The position numbers and the translations under genes were made by a program. A stretch of 64,000 nt of DNA from Cribrihabitans_A pelagius (lineage in GTDB: Bacteria > Pseudomonadota > Alphaproteobacteria > Rhodobacterales > Rhodobacteraceae), in the NCBI RefSeq assembly GCF_048820915.1, contig NZ_JBMERR010000012.1, positions 79,763-143,762 on the forward strand, written 5' to 3'. Of the stretch, positions 8,325 to 17,618 are shown piece by piece. Below the pieces are notes generated by a model, which saw only the letters and a program-made list of their open reading frames with translations, was not told where the DNA came from and ran no database searches. Position 1 is the first letter of the stretch, and each line of letters starts with the position of its first letter.

Positions 8325-8461
8325 TGTAAACTGCAATGATCGACCCTTGTCAATTCGCTGCGTTGCGGCAAAGAGTGCTGCGGCAGGCCGCGGAGCAAAG
8401 ACCCTGTGGCGGGCCGGGCAAAACCCTTGTCAACGCCCGGCGCCTGCGCAACTGTCCGGAC

Positions 8462-9895
8462 ATGACGCAGACGGTCGAACTCCCGCTTTGGCTCTTCGTG
8501 CTGGTCGTGGTCTTTGCCGCGGTGACCTTCGCCTCGCATTTCCTGTTCCCTTCGGTGCGCTGGTTCTTCCGGCGGCGGCTGGAGCGCGCGGTGGCGCGGC
8601 TGAACCAGCGGCTGGAGCGCCCGATCGAACCGTTCAAGCTGGCGCGCCGCTACGACATGATCCAGCGGCTGATCTACGATCCGCAGGTGACAAAGGCGGT
8701 GGCGGAACAGGCCGCGGCAGAGGGTATCCCCGACAACGTCGCCTTCGAGCAGGCCCGCGGCTATGCCCGCGAAATCGTGCCGGGGTTTTCCGCCTTTGCC
8801 TATTTCGGCCTGGCGATCCGGGCGGCGCGGGTATTGTCCAATGCGCTATATCATGTGCGCTTCGGCCACAGTGACGAAGCCGCGCTGCGCCGGATCAGCC
8901 CGGACGCCACCGTGGTTTTTGTGATGAACCACCGTTCCAACATGGATTACGTGCTGGTCACTTACCTCGCGGCGCAGCGGCTGACGCTGTCTTATGCAGT
9001 GGGGGAGTGGGCCCGGGTCTGGCCGCTCAGCCGGCTGATCCGGGCGATGGGCGCCTATTTCATCCGCCGCCGCTCGCACAGCCCGCTCTACCGCGCGGTG
9101 CTGGCGGCCTACGTGCGGCTGGCAACCCGCGGCGGCGTGACCCAGGCGATGTTTCCCGAGGGCGGGCTGAGTCTCGACGGCGTGCTGGCGCCGCCCAAGC
9201 TTGGTCTGTTGAAATACATCGTCGATGCCAGCGCAGCGGAGTCGCGCGACGTCGTCTTTGTGCCGGTGGCGCTGAATTACGACCGGGTGCTGGAAGACAA
9301 GATCCTGACCTCCGCCGCCCGCGCGGGCGAACGCCGCTTCCGCGCCCGCATCGGCGTGGTGGCGCTGAAGATGCTGCGCCAGCACTGGCTGTGGATCACC
9401 GGCCGCTTCCGCCGCTTCGGCCACGCCGCGGTAAGCTTCGGCCGCCCGCTCAGCCTGCAAGAATTTGCCGGGGGGCGCAGCGGCGAGGTGACGGTGCCGC
9501 TGGCCCGGGAACTGATGGAGCGGATCGGGGAGATCGTGCCGGTGCTGCCGGTGCCGCTGGCCGCCGCGGTGCTCCTGGAGCAGGACGATCTCAGCCGCGC
9601 CGCCATCACTCACCGGGCGGCGGCGCTTCTGGAGGCGATGCCGCTCTCGGGGCTGCACCTGCCGCCGGAGAACTGCGATTTCGAAATCGCCGCGGCGCTG
9701 CGGCGGCTGGAGGAGCGGGGCCTGATCACCTGTCGCCAGGACCGCTGCCGGGTGGCGCCGGGGCAGCGTGACCTCCTGGCCTTCTACGCCGCCTCGATCC
9801 GCCACCTGCTGCCGAAACCGATGCTGCCGCCCGCCGGAAGCGGCCCTGCTCATGCTGCGAATGCTAAATGCGATGCTGCATCCGCTCGGTCATAA
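8462..9895 (+). CDS. PlsB-like 1-acyl/glycerol-3-phosphate acyltransferase
   Basis: 477 residues. One N-terminal membrane segment (LPLWLFVLVVVFAAVTFASHF) anchors it. The acyltransferase domain starts near residue 155 with VVFVMNHRSNMDYVL, carrying the NHxxxxD catalytic motif, then GAYFIRRRSHSPLYR and MFPEGGLSLDG, the FPEG substrate-binding block. These motifs match the PlsB/PlsC superfamily and it acts on membrane phospholipid precursors. The start at 8462 begins the homologous region; an upstream ATG at 8336 would add 42 unlikely residues. It sits between meaA and ccr, an arrangement also seen in related bacteria, but a direct role in the ethylmalonyl-CoA pathway is not shown. Confidence 0.88.
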   Translation: MTQTVELPLWLFVLVVVFAAVTFASHFLFPSVRWFFRRRLERAVARLNQRLERPIEPFKLARRYDMIQRLIYDPQVTKAVAEQAAAEGIPDNVAFEQARGYAREIVPGFSAFAYFGLAIRAARVLSNALYHVRFGHSDEAALRRISPDATVVFVMNHRSNMDYVLVTYLAAQRLTLSYAVGEWARVWPLSRLIRAMGAYFIRRRSHSPLYRAVLAAYVRLATRGGVTQAMFPEGGLSLDGVLAPPKLGLLKYIVDASAAESRDVVFVPVALNYDRVLEDKILTSAARAGERRFRARIGVVALKMLRQHWLWITGRFRRFGHAAVSFGRPLSLQEFAGGRSGEVTVPLARELMERIGEIVPVLPVPLAAAVLLEQDDLSRAAITHRAAALLEAMPLSGLHLPPENCDFEIAAALRRLEERGLITCRQDRCRVAPGQRDLLAFYAASIRHLLPKPMLPPAGSGPAHAANAKCDAASARS

Positions 9896-10006
9896 AATTG
9901 CGCACTGGACCCGATGGGGGTTGCATTGTTACCCTGTCGATCATATCCCTCAGATAAGCGCTGCGATTCTGCACCGCGGCAAAGCACAGTGAAAAAGGAG
10001 GCCATC

Positions 10007-11293
<1,287 letters not shown>

Positions 11294-11322
11294 GCCAGCC
11301 TGCGCCCGCCCGCTGACCCGGT

Positions 11323-11360
11323 GAACGCCCGCGAATCACACCTGTGATCCGCGGGCGTTC
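11323..11360 (+). terminator. Terminator-like hairpin after ccr
   Basis: 18-base arms (GAACGCCCGCGAATCACA and its near complement) around a 2-base loop, with one mismatch. It isolates ccr from the quorum-sensing block. Confidence 0.75.
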
Positions 11361-11504
11361 TGCTTGTGCGACCCTTTGCGCGCGTTTAACGCGCGGAACG
11401 CCGAACCCGCTATTTATGGGGAGGGAGAAATGGTGAGTATTCTGCAAGCCCGGCCGCCGCTAATGTGATATTTTATGATGTTTTCTCTTTTTCATGGGAC
11501 GCCA

Positions 11505-11705
11505 ATGGAACAAAATGAATGGATATTGGACGTTCTCATTGACCTCAGGGAGGTTGCCGCTGCAAAAGGGCTAGGGACCCTGGCCAGTCAGCTGGACGCA
11601 ACCTTGCAGGTCGCTCGCACAGAGATTGCGCCAATTCCCAACCACAATGGCACCCGGGTGAATGGCGAAACAAGCAGACTTGGACCGTATTCTGGAGGCA
11701 CTTGA
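11505..11705 (+). CDS. Small protein preceding and overlapping luxR
   Basis: 66 residues from MEQNEWILDVLIDLREVAA. The first ~45 residues look like a compact helical protein (alternating hydrophobics in LDVLIDLREVAAAKGLGTLASQLD), whereas the tail after EIAPIPN is low complexity. The 3' end overlaps the first 44 bases of luxR in a different frame. Similar short ORFs ahead of luxR genes are familiar from Rhodobacteraceae, but I know no assigned function. An in-frame ATG at 11475 is possible. luxR has no good ribosome binding site of its own, so this ORF may couple its translation. Confidence 0.55.
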   Translation: MEQNEWILDVLIDLREVAAAKGLGTLASQLDATLQVARTEIAPIPNHNGTRVNGETSRLGPYSGGT

Positions 11706-12381
11706 TGCCACCACTTCCCTCGATGGTCTGCAGCAGATCATCGAACAGGTCTGTGCGGTCTTCGGTGTCGATCATGCCATGTACCATTGGGTCGACAGCG
11801 CTGGCGACCACTACTATTTCGGCACTTATTCCCAGGAATGGACCGAACGCTACGCCGAAAAAGCCTATGTCCGCATCGATCCGGTCGTGGCGGGCTGCTA
11901 TCAGCGGTTTCACCCGGTGGACTGGAAACGGCTGGACTGGTCGTCGAAACCGGCGCGCGAATTCCACAAGGATGCGCTCGCGCATGGGGTCGGAAATCAG
12001 GGCTACTCGATTCCGATCCGCGGCCCCAACGGCCAATTCGCGGTGTTTACCGTCAGTGACAACTGCGATGACGAAACCTGGATGAAGTTCACCGGCAAAC
12101 ACAGCCGGGACCTCATTCTGATGGGGCATTATTTCAACCGCAAGGCACTGGAATTCGAACCCAGCCGCGGCGGAGACCAGACCCAGCCGCTGTCGCCGCG
12201 CGAGGTGGATGCGCTGACTCTGCTGGCGGTCGGCTACAGCCGCGCCCAGGTGGCGCAGACGCTGTCGATTTCGGAACACACGCTCAGGGTCTACATCGAA
12301 AGCGCCCGCTTCAAGCTTGGCGCCATCAACACAACCCATGCCATCGCCCGGGCGATAAGCCTTGGAATTATCATCATTTAA
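11662..12381 (+). CDS. LuxR-type acyl-homoserine-lactone-responsive transcription regulator
   Basis: 239 residues. N-terminal autoinducer-binding domain: the residues that line the AHL pocket in TraR are all there with correct spacing (W60, Y64, D73, P74, W88), and G111/G114 lie near the position of TraR G113. C-terminal LuxR helix-turn-helix from about residue 176 (LSPREVDALTLLAVGYSRAQVAQ) with the conserved Glu, Leu and Gly. Together with luxI it forms a complete quorum-sensing pair. A perfect 20-bp dyad lies just after its stop codon, in the luxI promoter region. It is preceded by a small overlapping ORF rather than by a ribosome binding site. Confidence 0.95.
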   Translation: MAKQADLDRILEALDATTSLDGLQQIIEQVCAVFGVDHAMYHWVDSAGDHYYFGTYSQEWTERYAEKAYVRIDPVVAGCYQRFHPVDWKRLDWSSKPAREFHKDALAHGVGNQGYSIPIRGPNGQFAVFTVSDNCDDETWMKFTGKHSRDLILMGHYFNRKALEFEPSRGGDQTQPLSPREVDALTLLAVGYSRAQVAQTLSISEHTLRVYIESARFKLGAINTTHAIARAISLGIIII

Positions 12382-12392
12382 CGATTCATTTT

Positions 12393-12412
12393 CACCGTTA
12401 GCGTTAACGGTG
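12393..12412 (+). promoter_or_regulatory. lux-box-like operator upstream of luxI
   Basis: CACCGTTAGCGTTAACGGTG: two 8-bp arms in perfect dyad symmetry around 4 bases, 20 bp in total, the usual lux-box size. It begins 12 bases after luxR and ends 72 bases before luxI. A TACTCT at 12447-12452 could be the -10 element. Likely bound by the adjacent LuxR protein; this is inferred from size, symmetry and place. Confidence 0.7.
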
Positions 12413-12484
12413 TGAGAACGGTCTGAGGGACTCACCCTGAAGGCGCTACTCTGTCCCCACTTTTCAAGTTAAAGGGGACTATTC

Positions 12485-13126
12485 ATGCTTCGCTACATCT
12501 ACGGCCGTGACCTGCACAACCATGCCGACCTGGCGCATTCGATGTTCTGCGACAGGGCGGATCAGTTTAAAACCCGGCTGGGCTGGGACGTGCAGGTGAA
12601 CGCCCGCGGCGAGGAACGCGATCAATATGACGATCTCGACCCGCTCTACGTGATCTGGGAAATGCACGACGGGAGCCACGGCGGTTCCATGCGCTTCCTG
12701 CCCACCACCGGCAGGGTCATGGTGAACGAGGTCTTCCCGGGTCTCACCGGCGGCGTACCGCTGTGCAGCCCGCTGATCTGGGAATGCACCCGGTTCTGCC
12801 TGGCCCGCGGCGCCAGCAGCAAGACCGCGGGCGCCCTGACCCTGGGCGGGGTGGAGATCATGCGCAACTTCGCAGTGCAGCATTTCGCGGGCGTCTTCGA
12901 CCGGCGCATGGTGCGGATCTACCGCAGCCTCGGCTTCAGCCCCGAAATCGTTGGCACCGAAGGCGAGGGCGGCGAGCGGATCTGCCTCGGCCTGTGGGAA
13001 TATTCCGAGGAGACCTACACCACGGTGGCGGCGAAGGCGGGCATTGCGCCGGACCTGTCGCAGCTGTGGTTCGACCGTGCCTTCGGCTGCCCTGCAGCCC
13101 CCGCGGGCATGGCACTTACCGCCTGA
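12485..13126 (+). CDS. LuxI-type acyl-homoserine-lactone synthase
   Basis: Makes an N-acyl-homoserine lactone from S-adenosylmethionine and acyl-ACP. 213 residues. Every family-invariant position is present: R24, F28, W34, D46, D49, R70, F84, E100 and R103 (compare EsaI R24, F28, W34, D45, D48, R68, F82, E97, R100). The ribosome site AAAGGGG lies 8 bases before the ATG. It is transcribed behind the dyad at 12393-12412 and ends in a hairpin, so luxI is probably autoinduced. The acyl-chain length cannot be read from the sequence. Confidence 0.96.
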   Translation: MLRYIYGRDLHNHADLAHSMFCDRADQFKTRLGWDVQVNARGEERDQYDDLDPLYVIWEMHDGSHGGSMRFLPTTGRVMVNEVFPGLTGGVPLCSPLIWECTRFCLARGASSKTAGALTLGGVEIMRNFAVQHFAGVFDRRMVRIYRSLGFSPEIVGTEGEGGERICLGLWEYSEETYTTVAAKAGIAPDLSQLWFDRAFGCPAAPAGMALTA

Positions 13127-13139
13127 CCGAAAGGCCGCG

Positions 13140-13176
13140 CCGGGCGCCGGTTCCTCTGGCGGAGGGGGGCGCCCGG
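13140..13176 (+). terminator. Hairpin between luxI and the helicase gene
   Basis: CCGGGCGCC (13140-13148) pairs with GGCGCCCGG (13168-13176), with an inner CCTC/GGAGG stem. It lies 14 bases after luxI and separates it from the helicase start. Confidence 0.55.
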
Positions 13177-13191
13177 CTGTAGTGTCGCGCC

Positions 13192-14727
13192 ATGACAGCG
13201 ATGCCCGTGACATTCTCCGACGACCAGGCCACTGCCTTCGACAGCGTGGCCGAGCTCCTGCGGCAGGCGGGGGTCGACCTTGATGACGGGCTGCTGCATC
13301 CGCCCCGCGGCGATGCCGGGGTGATGGCGGTGATCGGCAAGGCGGGCTCCGGCAAGACGCTCCTTCTGGCCGAGCTCTACAAGGCGCTGGAGCAGGCGGG
13401 CGTCGACATCGTCTCGGGCGATTACGAAAGCCGCAAGAAGACCGACCACCGCACGCTGGCGATTCTGGCGCCCACCAACAAGGCGGCGAGTGTGCTGCGG
13501 CTGCGCGGCGTGCCCGCCACCACCATCCACCGCATCCTCTATACCCCGGTCTACGACCCCGAGTACGAGCGCATCGCCGAATGGCTGACCGGCAACGGCG
13601 AACGCCCGGATATCGAGGGCCTCAGCGACGAAGCCCTGGCCCGCGCCGCCGCTTTTTACGGGAAGAACAAGTCGATCCCCGGCGCGCTGGCCGCCGCCGG
13701 CCTGCGCGGCTCCGATTTCATAACCGGGTGGAAACGGCGTGAGGATCCGCTCGACATCGGCTTCATCGACGAGGCTTCGATGCTGGACGACCGCCAGTTC
13801 GAGGACCTGAAGGAGATCTTCCCCAACCTGGTGCTGTTCGGCGACCCGGCGCAGCTTGCCCCGGTGAACCAGTCCGGCTCGATGGTGTTCGAAACCCTGC
13901 CCGAGCCGCGCCGCCTGATCCTCAACCGGGTGCACCGGCAGGAAGCGGGCAACCCGATCCTCGACCTCGCCCACGCGCTGGCCGACCCGCAGCTGGGGTT
14001 CGAGGATTTCGAGCGCATGGTGGAGGACACCGCGCGCCGAGACGACCGGGTGGTCTGGGGCCAGCGGGTGGAGGTCGACCTGATGGCGCGCTCGCCGGTG
14101 CTGGTCTGGCGCAACGCCACCCGCATCCGGCTGATCAACGCCTTCCGCACCGTCCATGGCGCCCCCGAAGATGCGCTGATCGCGGGCGAGCCCTTGATCT
14201 GCGATGGGCTGGAACTGCCGCTCAAGCACCGCAAGAAACGGCTCGACCTGGAGGCGCGCGGGCTGATCAAGGGCGCCCAGGTGATCTACCTCGGCCCGGG
14301 GCGCAAACCCGGCTTCTCGCGCCTGCACGTGATGGGCGCCGAGGACCCGCAGGTCTCCGCCGCCTCGATCGTGAAGATCGAAAAACCTGACGAGGAAGAG
14401 CCCTTCATCCCCTATGCCGCGCGCATGGGGGCGACCTTTCTGCATGGCGCCGCGGTGACCATCCACAAGGCGCAAGGCTCGCAATGGGACACCGCGCAGG
14501 TGTTTGCGCCCGATATCTACGCCGCCGCGCGCATGGGAAGGGTCGAGGCGGGCCAGCCACTGTGGAAACGGCTTGCTTATGTGGCCATCACCCGCGCCCA
14601 GGAGCGGCTGATCTGGGTGGTGCGGAACCGGCTTGCCAAGCCGACCACCGCACTGCCGGTCGATGACCTGAAGGCGCTGCCCGCGGCGGCACTGACCCTC
14701 GAAGCTCAGGAGGAGGCCCCGGCATGA
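13192..14727 (+). CDS. RecD/UvrD-like ATP-dependent helicase
   Basis: 511 residues, superfamily 1 helicase. Walker A is GKAGSGKT at residues 49-56; motif II is IGFIDEASML around residue 192; FGDPAQLAPV and LNRVHRQEAG match motifs III and IV; the C-terminal VTIHKAQGSQWD and LAYVAITRAQERL match the RecD/UvrD C-terminal domain (UvrD_C_2). It lacks long accessory domains, so it is a short stand-alone helicase rather than RecD of a RecBCD complex. The SDR gene overlaps its stop codon (ATGA), so the two are co-translated. The substrate DNA structure is unknown. Confidence 0.9.
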   Translation: MTAMPVTFSDDQATAFDSVAELLRQAGVDLDDGLLHPPRGDAGVMAVIGKAGSGKTLLLAELYKALEQAGVDIVSGDYESRKKTDHRTLAILAPTNKAASVLRLRGVPATTIHRILYTPVYDPEYERIAEWLTGNGERPDIEGLSDEALARAAAFYGKNKSIPGALAAAGLRGSDFITGWKRREDPLDIGFIDEASMLDDRQFEDLKEIFPNLVLFGDPAQLAPVNQSGSMVFETLPEPRRLILNRVHRQEAGNPILDLAHALADPQLGFEDFERMVEDTARRDDRVVWGQRVEVDLMARSPVLVWRNATRIRLINAFRTVHGAPEDALIAGEPLICDGLELPLKHRKKRLDLEARGLIKGAQVIYLGPGRKPGFSRLHVMGAEDPQVSAASIVKIEKPDEEEPFIPYAARMGATFLHGAAVTIHKAQGSQWDTAQVFAPDIYAAARMGRVEAGQPLWKRLAYVAITRAQERLIWVVRNRLAKPTTALPVDDLKALPAAALTLEAQEEAPA

Positions 14728-15461
14728 GCAAGACCATCCTGATCACCGGCGCCAGCTCCGGCATCGGCCGCGCCGTGGCTGAGCTGTTCCTGGCCGAGGG
14801 CTGGCAGGCGGGGCTGCTGGCGCGCCGGGCCGATGCGCTGGAGGAAGTGGCGGCGGACCGCCCCAATGCCCATGTCCTGCCCGCCGACGTGACCGACCCG
14901 GCTGCGGTGGACCAGGCGGTTGCGCGGTTCATCGCAGCCACCGGCCGGCTTGACGTGTTGTTCAACAACGCAGGCATCTTCACGCCGCCCGGGCTGATCG
15001 ACGAAATCCCGCTCGAGGACTGGCACGCCTCGCTGAACGTGAACCTCACCGGCATGTTCCTGGCCGCCCGCGCCGCCTTCCGGCAGATGCGCAAGCAGGA
15101 TCCGCAGGGCGGGCGGATCATCAACAACGGCTCCATCGCCGCCCATGTGCCGCGCCCGGAATCGGCGCCTTATGCTGCAACCAAGGCGGCGGTCACCGGG
15201 CTCACCCGGTCGCTCTCGCTCGACGGGCGCGCCTTCAGCATCGCCTGCGGCCAGATCGACATCGGCAACGCCCGCACCCCGATGGTGGAGGACCTCAGCC
15301 ACCGCCACGCCGCCGCCCACCCGGAGACCGAGCCGATGCATACCTTCGCGGTGGAGGACGCCGCCGCCTCGGTGCTGCACATGGCCAATTTGCCGCTGGA
15401 GGCCAACGTGCAGTTCATGACGGTGATGGCCACCAAGATGCCCTACATCGGCCGCGGCTGA
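14724..15461 (+). CDS. Short-chain dehydrogenase/reductase
   Basis: 245-residue classical SDR. Cofactor loop TGASSGIG at residues 8-15, NNAG at 81-84, catalytic Ser 137, Tyr 150 and Lys 154. The Arg-Arg pair after the second strand (LLARRADAL) favours NADPH. Its ATG overlaps the helicase stop codon by four bases. Nothing in the context reveals the substrate. Confidence 0.9.
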   Translation: MSKTILITGASSGIGRAVAELFLAEGWQAGLLARRADALEEVAADRPNAHVLPADVTDPAAVDQAVARFIAATGRLDVLFNNAGIFTPPGLIDEIPLEDWHASLNVNLTGMFLAARAAFRQMRKQDPQGGRIINNGSIAAHVPRPESAPYAATKAAVTGLTRSLSLDGRAFSIACGQIDIGNARTPMVEDLSHRHAAAHPETEPMHTFAVEDAAASVLHMANLPLEANVQFMTVMATKMPYIGRG

Positions 15462-15510
15462 CCCGGCGCGGGAAAGCCGATCGCTGCGCTGACGCGCAGC
15501 GGCCTCCGGC

Positions 15511-15532
15511 GGGGATATTTGGTGTCAGAAAG
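15511..15532 (+). repeat. Dispersed intergenic motif, copy 1
   Basis: GGGGATATTT followed by GGTGTCAGAAAG, a diverged copy of the motif CCCCGGGGTATTT ... CAGAAAG. It lies 50 bases after the SDR stop codon, facing copy 2 on the other strand. Confidence 0.5.
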
Positions 15533-15552
15533 TGGCATCTGCTTGTCCTCCC

Positions 15553-15585
15553 GGGCTGCTTTCTGGCTGGAAATACCCCGGGGTG
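15553..15585 (-). repeat. Dispersed intergenic motif, copy 2
   Basis: On the minus strand, CCCCGGGGTATTT is followed by CCAGCCAGAAAG. It lies downstream of the minus-strand TIGR02186 gene, so this copy and copy 1 sit between two convergent genes. Confidence 0.55.
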
Positions 15586-15627
15586 AATTGGCCGCAGGCC
15601 AAAAGGGGCGGCGCCCCTGCCTGCCTG

Positions 15628-16416
15628 TCAGCGGTTGCGCAGCAGGCTGAAGCCCGCCGAGGCGCCCCAGCCGGCGGCGATTGCGATCACCAGCGACATC
15701 ACGCCGTACAGGAAGGGCTGCTCCCGAGACAGCCCATAGAGGAACTTCTCCAGCCCCACCTTGCGCACGTCGATCACGGTCTCGTAGCGCGACACCACCC
15801 GGCCGCCGCGGGTGAGGAAGATGCGGGTGTCATAGGCGCCCTCGGTCAGGTCGGCGGGCATGTCGATGGCGGTGCGGAACAGGGTCTGCTCGTCCACGGC
15901 GACAGTGTTTTCGCGCAGCGAGTAAAGCCCGTTGTTCTCGCGGATGCGCATCACCGCCTCGGCAAAGCGCTGCGCGCCGCGGATATGCATGGCAGCGCCG
16001 ACCGAGCGGATCGCGCGCCGGATCGAGACCCGGTGACGAAGGTCTTCGGTGTCGCGGAGCACTTCTTGAAAGGGGGCGGAAGTGGCGACGGCGTAGAAGG
16101 CAGGCGCCGAATCCACCAGCACGCTGTCGGTGTTGACCCAGATGCCGAAGCGTTTCTCCTTGCGGCGCACGGTGACCGGGGCCTGGGGGCCGGAGACCGC
16201 GACGATCACCTGCAGCGGGTCGTCGTCGGGGATCGGGGTTTCGCGCTTCACCGCGCCGAAGATCAGGATTTCGGAGCCGTCGAATGTGGCGGTGATGGCC
16301 ACCCGGTCCTGGCTCAGTCCCAGCACCACTTCCTCTTCCCCGGCGTGCGGCGCGGAGAGCGGCAGCAAGGCCAGCAGGGCGGCGAAGGCCAGGCGGGGCA
16401 GGGCGGCAGCGGCCAT
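15628..16416 (-). CDS. TIGR02186 / Alph_Pro_TM family protein
   Basis: 262 residues with an N-terminal signal peptide (cleavage near SAPHAG|EEE) and one C-terminal membrane helix (PFLYGVMSLVIAIAAGWGASAG), leaving a ~210-residue periplasmic domain. Segments such as GLSQDRVAITATFDGSEILIFGAV and RKEKRFGIWVNTDSV are typical of this alphaproteobacterial family. It starts 2 bases after the TauE/SafE permease gene ends; the two are commonly paired, so it may be an accessory subunit of the exporter. No biochemical function is established to my knowledge. Confidence 0.85.
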   Translation of the reverse strand: MAAAALPRLAFAALLALLPLSAPHAGEEEVVLGLSQDRVAITATFDGSEILIFGAVKRETPIPDDDPLQVIVAVSGPQAPVTVRRKEKRFGIWVNTDSVLVDSAPAFYAVATSAPFQEVLRDTEDLRHRVSIRRAIRSVGAAMHIRGAQRFAEAVMRIRENNGLYSLRENTVAVDEQTLFRTAIDMPADLTEGAYDTRIFLTRGGRVVSRYETVIDVRKVGLEKFLYGLSREQPFLYGVMSLVIAIAAGWGASAGFSLLRNR

Positions 16417-16418
16417 GG

Positions 16419-17342
16419 TCAGTGCCCTCCCGGCGCGCCGAGCGAGTAGAGCTCGCCCGGCATCAGCAAGAGATCGAGCGCCAGCTTGGCGCAGACCGCG
16501 ATGACCATCAGCGCCAGCAGGATGCGCAGCTGTTCGGCCTTGAGGTAAACACCGATGCGGGTGCCGATCTGGGCGCCTATGACACCGCCGACCAGCAGCA
16601 GAACCGCCAGCACGATGTCCACCGTGAAGTTGGTGGTGGCATGCAGCATGGTGGTGAAGCCGGTGACCAGGATGATCTGGAACAGCGAGGTGCCGACCAC
16701 TACCTTGGTCGGCATGCCGAGGATGTAAATCATCGCGGGCACCATGATGAAGCCGCCGCCAACCCCCATGATTGCGGCCAGGATGCCGACGCAGACCCCC
16801 ACCATGAGCGGCGGGATCACCGAGATATAGAGCCCGGAGGTTCGGAAGCGCATCTTGAACGGCAGCGCATGCACCCAGCCGCGCTGGCGCCTTGCGGGCG
16901 CCGGGGTGCCGCCTGCGCGTTTGGCCTTGCGGATCGCGTTCAGGCTTTCGATGAACATCAGCCCGCCGACCACGCCGAGGAAGACCACGTAGCAGAGCTT
17001 TACCAGGAGATCGACCTGCCCCGCGGCTTTCAGCAGGTTGAACACCACCACCCCCAGCGCCGCCCCCACGAGGCCGCCCGCCTGCAGCACCATCCCCATC
17101 TTGATATCGACCGTGCGCCTTCGGAAATGCGCCAGCACGCCCGAGAACGACGAGGCGACGATCTGGTTTGCCTCGGTCGCCACCGCCACCGCGGGGGGGA
17201 TGCCGATGAAGAACAGAAGCGGCGTCATCAGAAATCCGCCGCCGACACCGAACATGCCGGAAAGGACGCCCACCATCCCGCCCAGACCGAGGAGCAGGAA
17301 CGCGTTGACCGAGACCTCGGCGATGGGAAGGTAGATCTGCAT
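16419..17342 (-). CDS. TauE/SafE-family anion permease
   Basis: 307 residues with about eight membrane helices in two related halves, each opening with the family glycine motif: GMFGVGGGFLMTPLLFF near residue 30 and IMGVGGGFIMVPAMIY near residue 190. The family exports sulfite, sulfoacetate or similar organosulfur anions. It is the first gene of a two-gene minus-strand operon with the TIGR02186 protein. The substrate is not deducible from the sequence; sulfur-compound export is the family expectation. Confidence 0.9.
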   Translation of the reverse strand: MQIYLPIAEVSVNAFLLLGLGGMVGVLSGMFGVGGGFLMTPLLFFIGIPPAVAVATEANQIVASSFSGVLAHFRRRTVDIKMGMVLQAGGLVGAALGVVVFNLLKAAGQVDLLVKLCYVVFLGVVGGLMFIESLNAIRKAKRAGGTPAPARRQRGWVHALPFKMRFRTSGLYISVIPPLMVGVCVGILAAIMGVGGGFIMVPAMIYILGMPTKVVVGTSLFQIILVTGFTTMLHATTNFTVDIVLAVLLLVGGVIGAQIGTRIGVYLKAEQLRILLALMVIAVCAKLALDLLLMPGELYSLGAPGGH

Positions 17343-17560
17343 AGTCCTTGTTAGCCTGCCGGCCGTTTAGAAATCAAGAATCCTTGCCGCTGCGCAGCAT
17401 TCAGGACCGATTGGAGGACAGCAACTGGACTTATCGGGCAGGGGCGGGGCGGTCGGGCGGATGTGCAAATATGAGGCACGCGGACTCCGGCGCGGAGCAA
17501 GGCCGCCGGGCCGCCGCGCGCGCAGGCGCGGCGCGGCTTGCGTACACCTTCCAAAAAGAT

Positions 17561-17584
17561 ACGCCCGGCGCTTTGGCCGGGCGT
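17561..17584 (-). terminator. Terminator of the BMP-type transporter operon
   Basis: ACGCCCGGC and its complement around 6 bases; on the minus strand it is followed by ATCTTTTTGG. It lies 35 bases after the last permease gene. Some Ts also follow on the plus strand, so it could work both ways. Confidence 0.75.
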
Positions 17585-17618
17585 TTTGCTGTCTCTTTCC
17601 CGGTTGGGGCAGGGCGGC

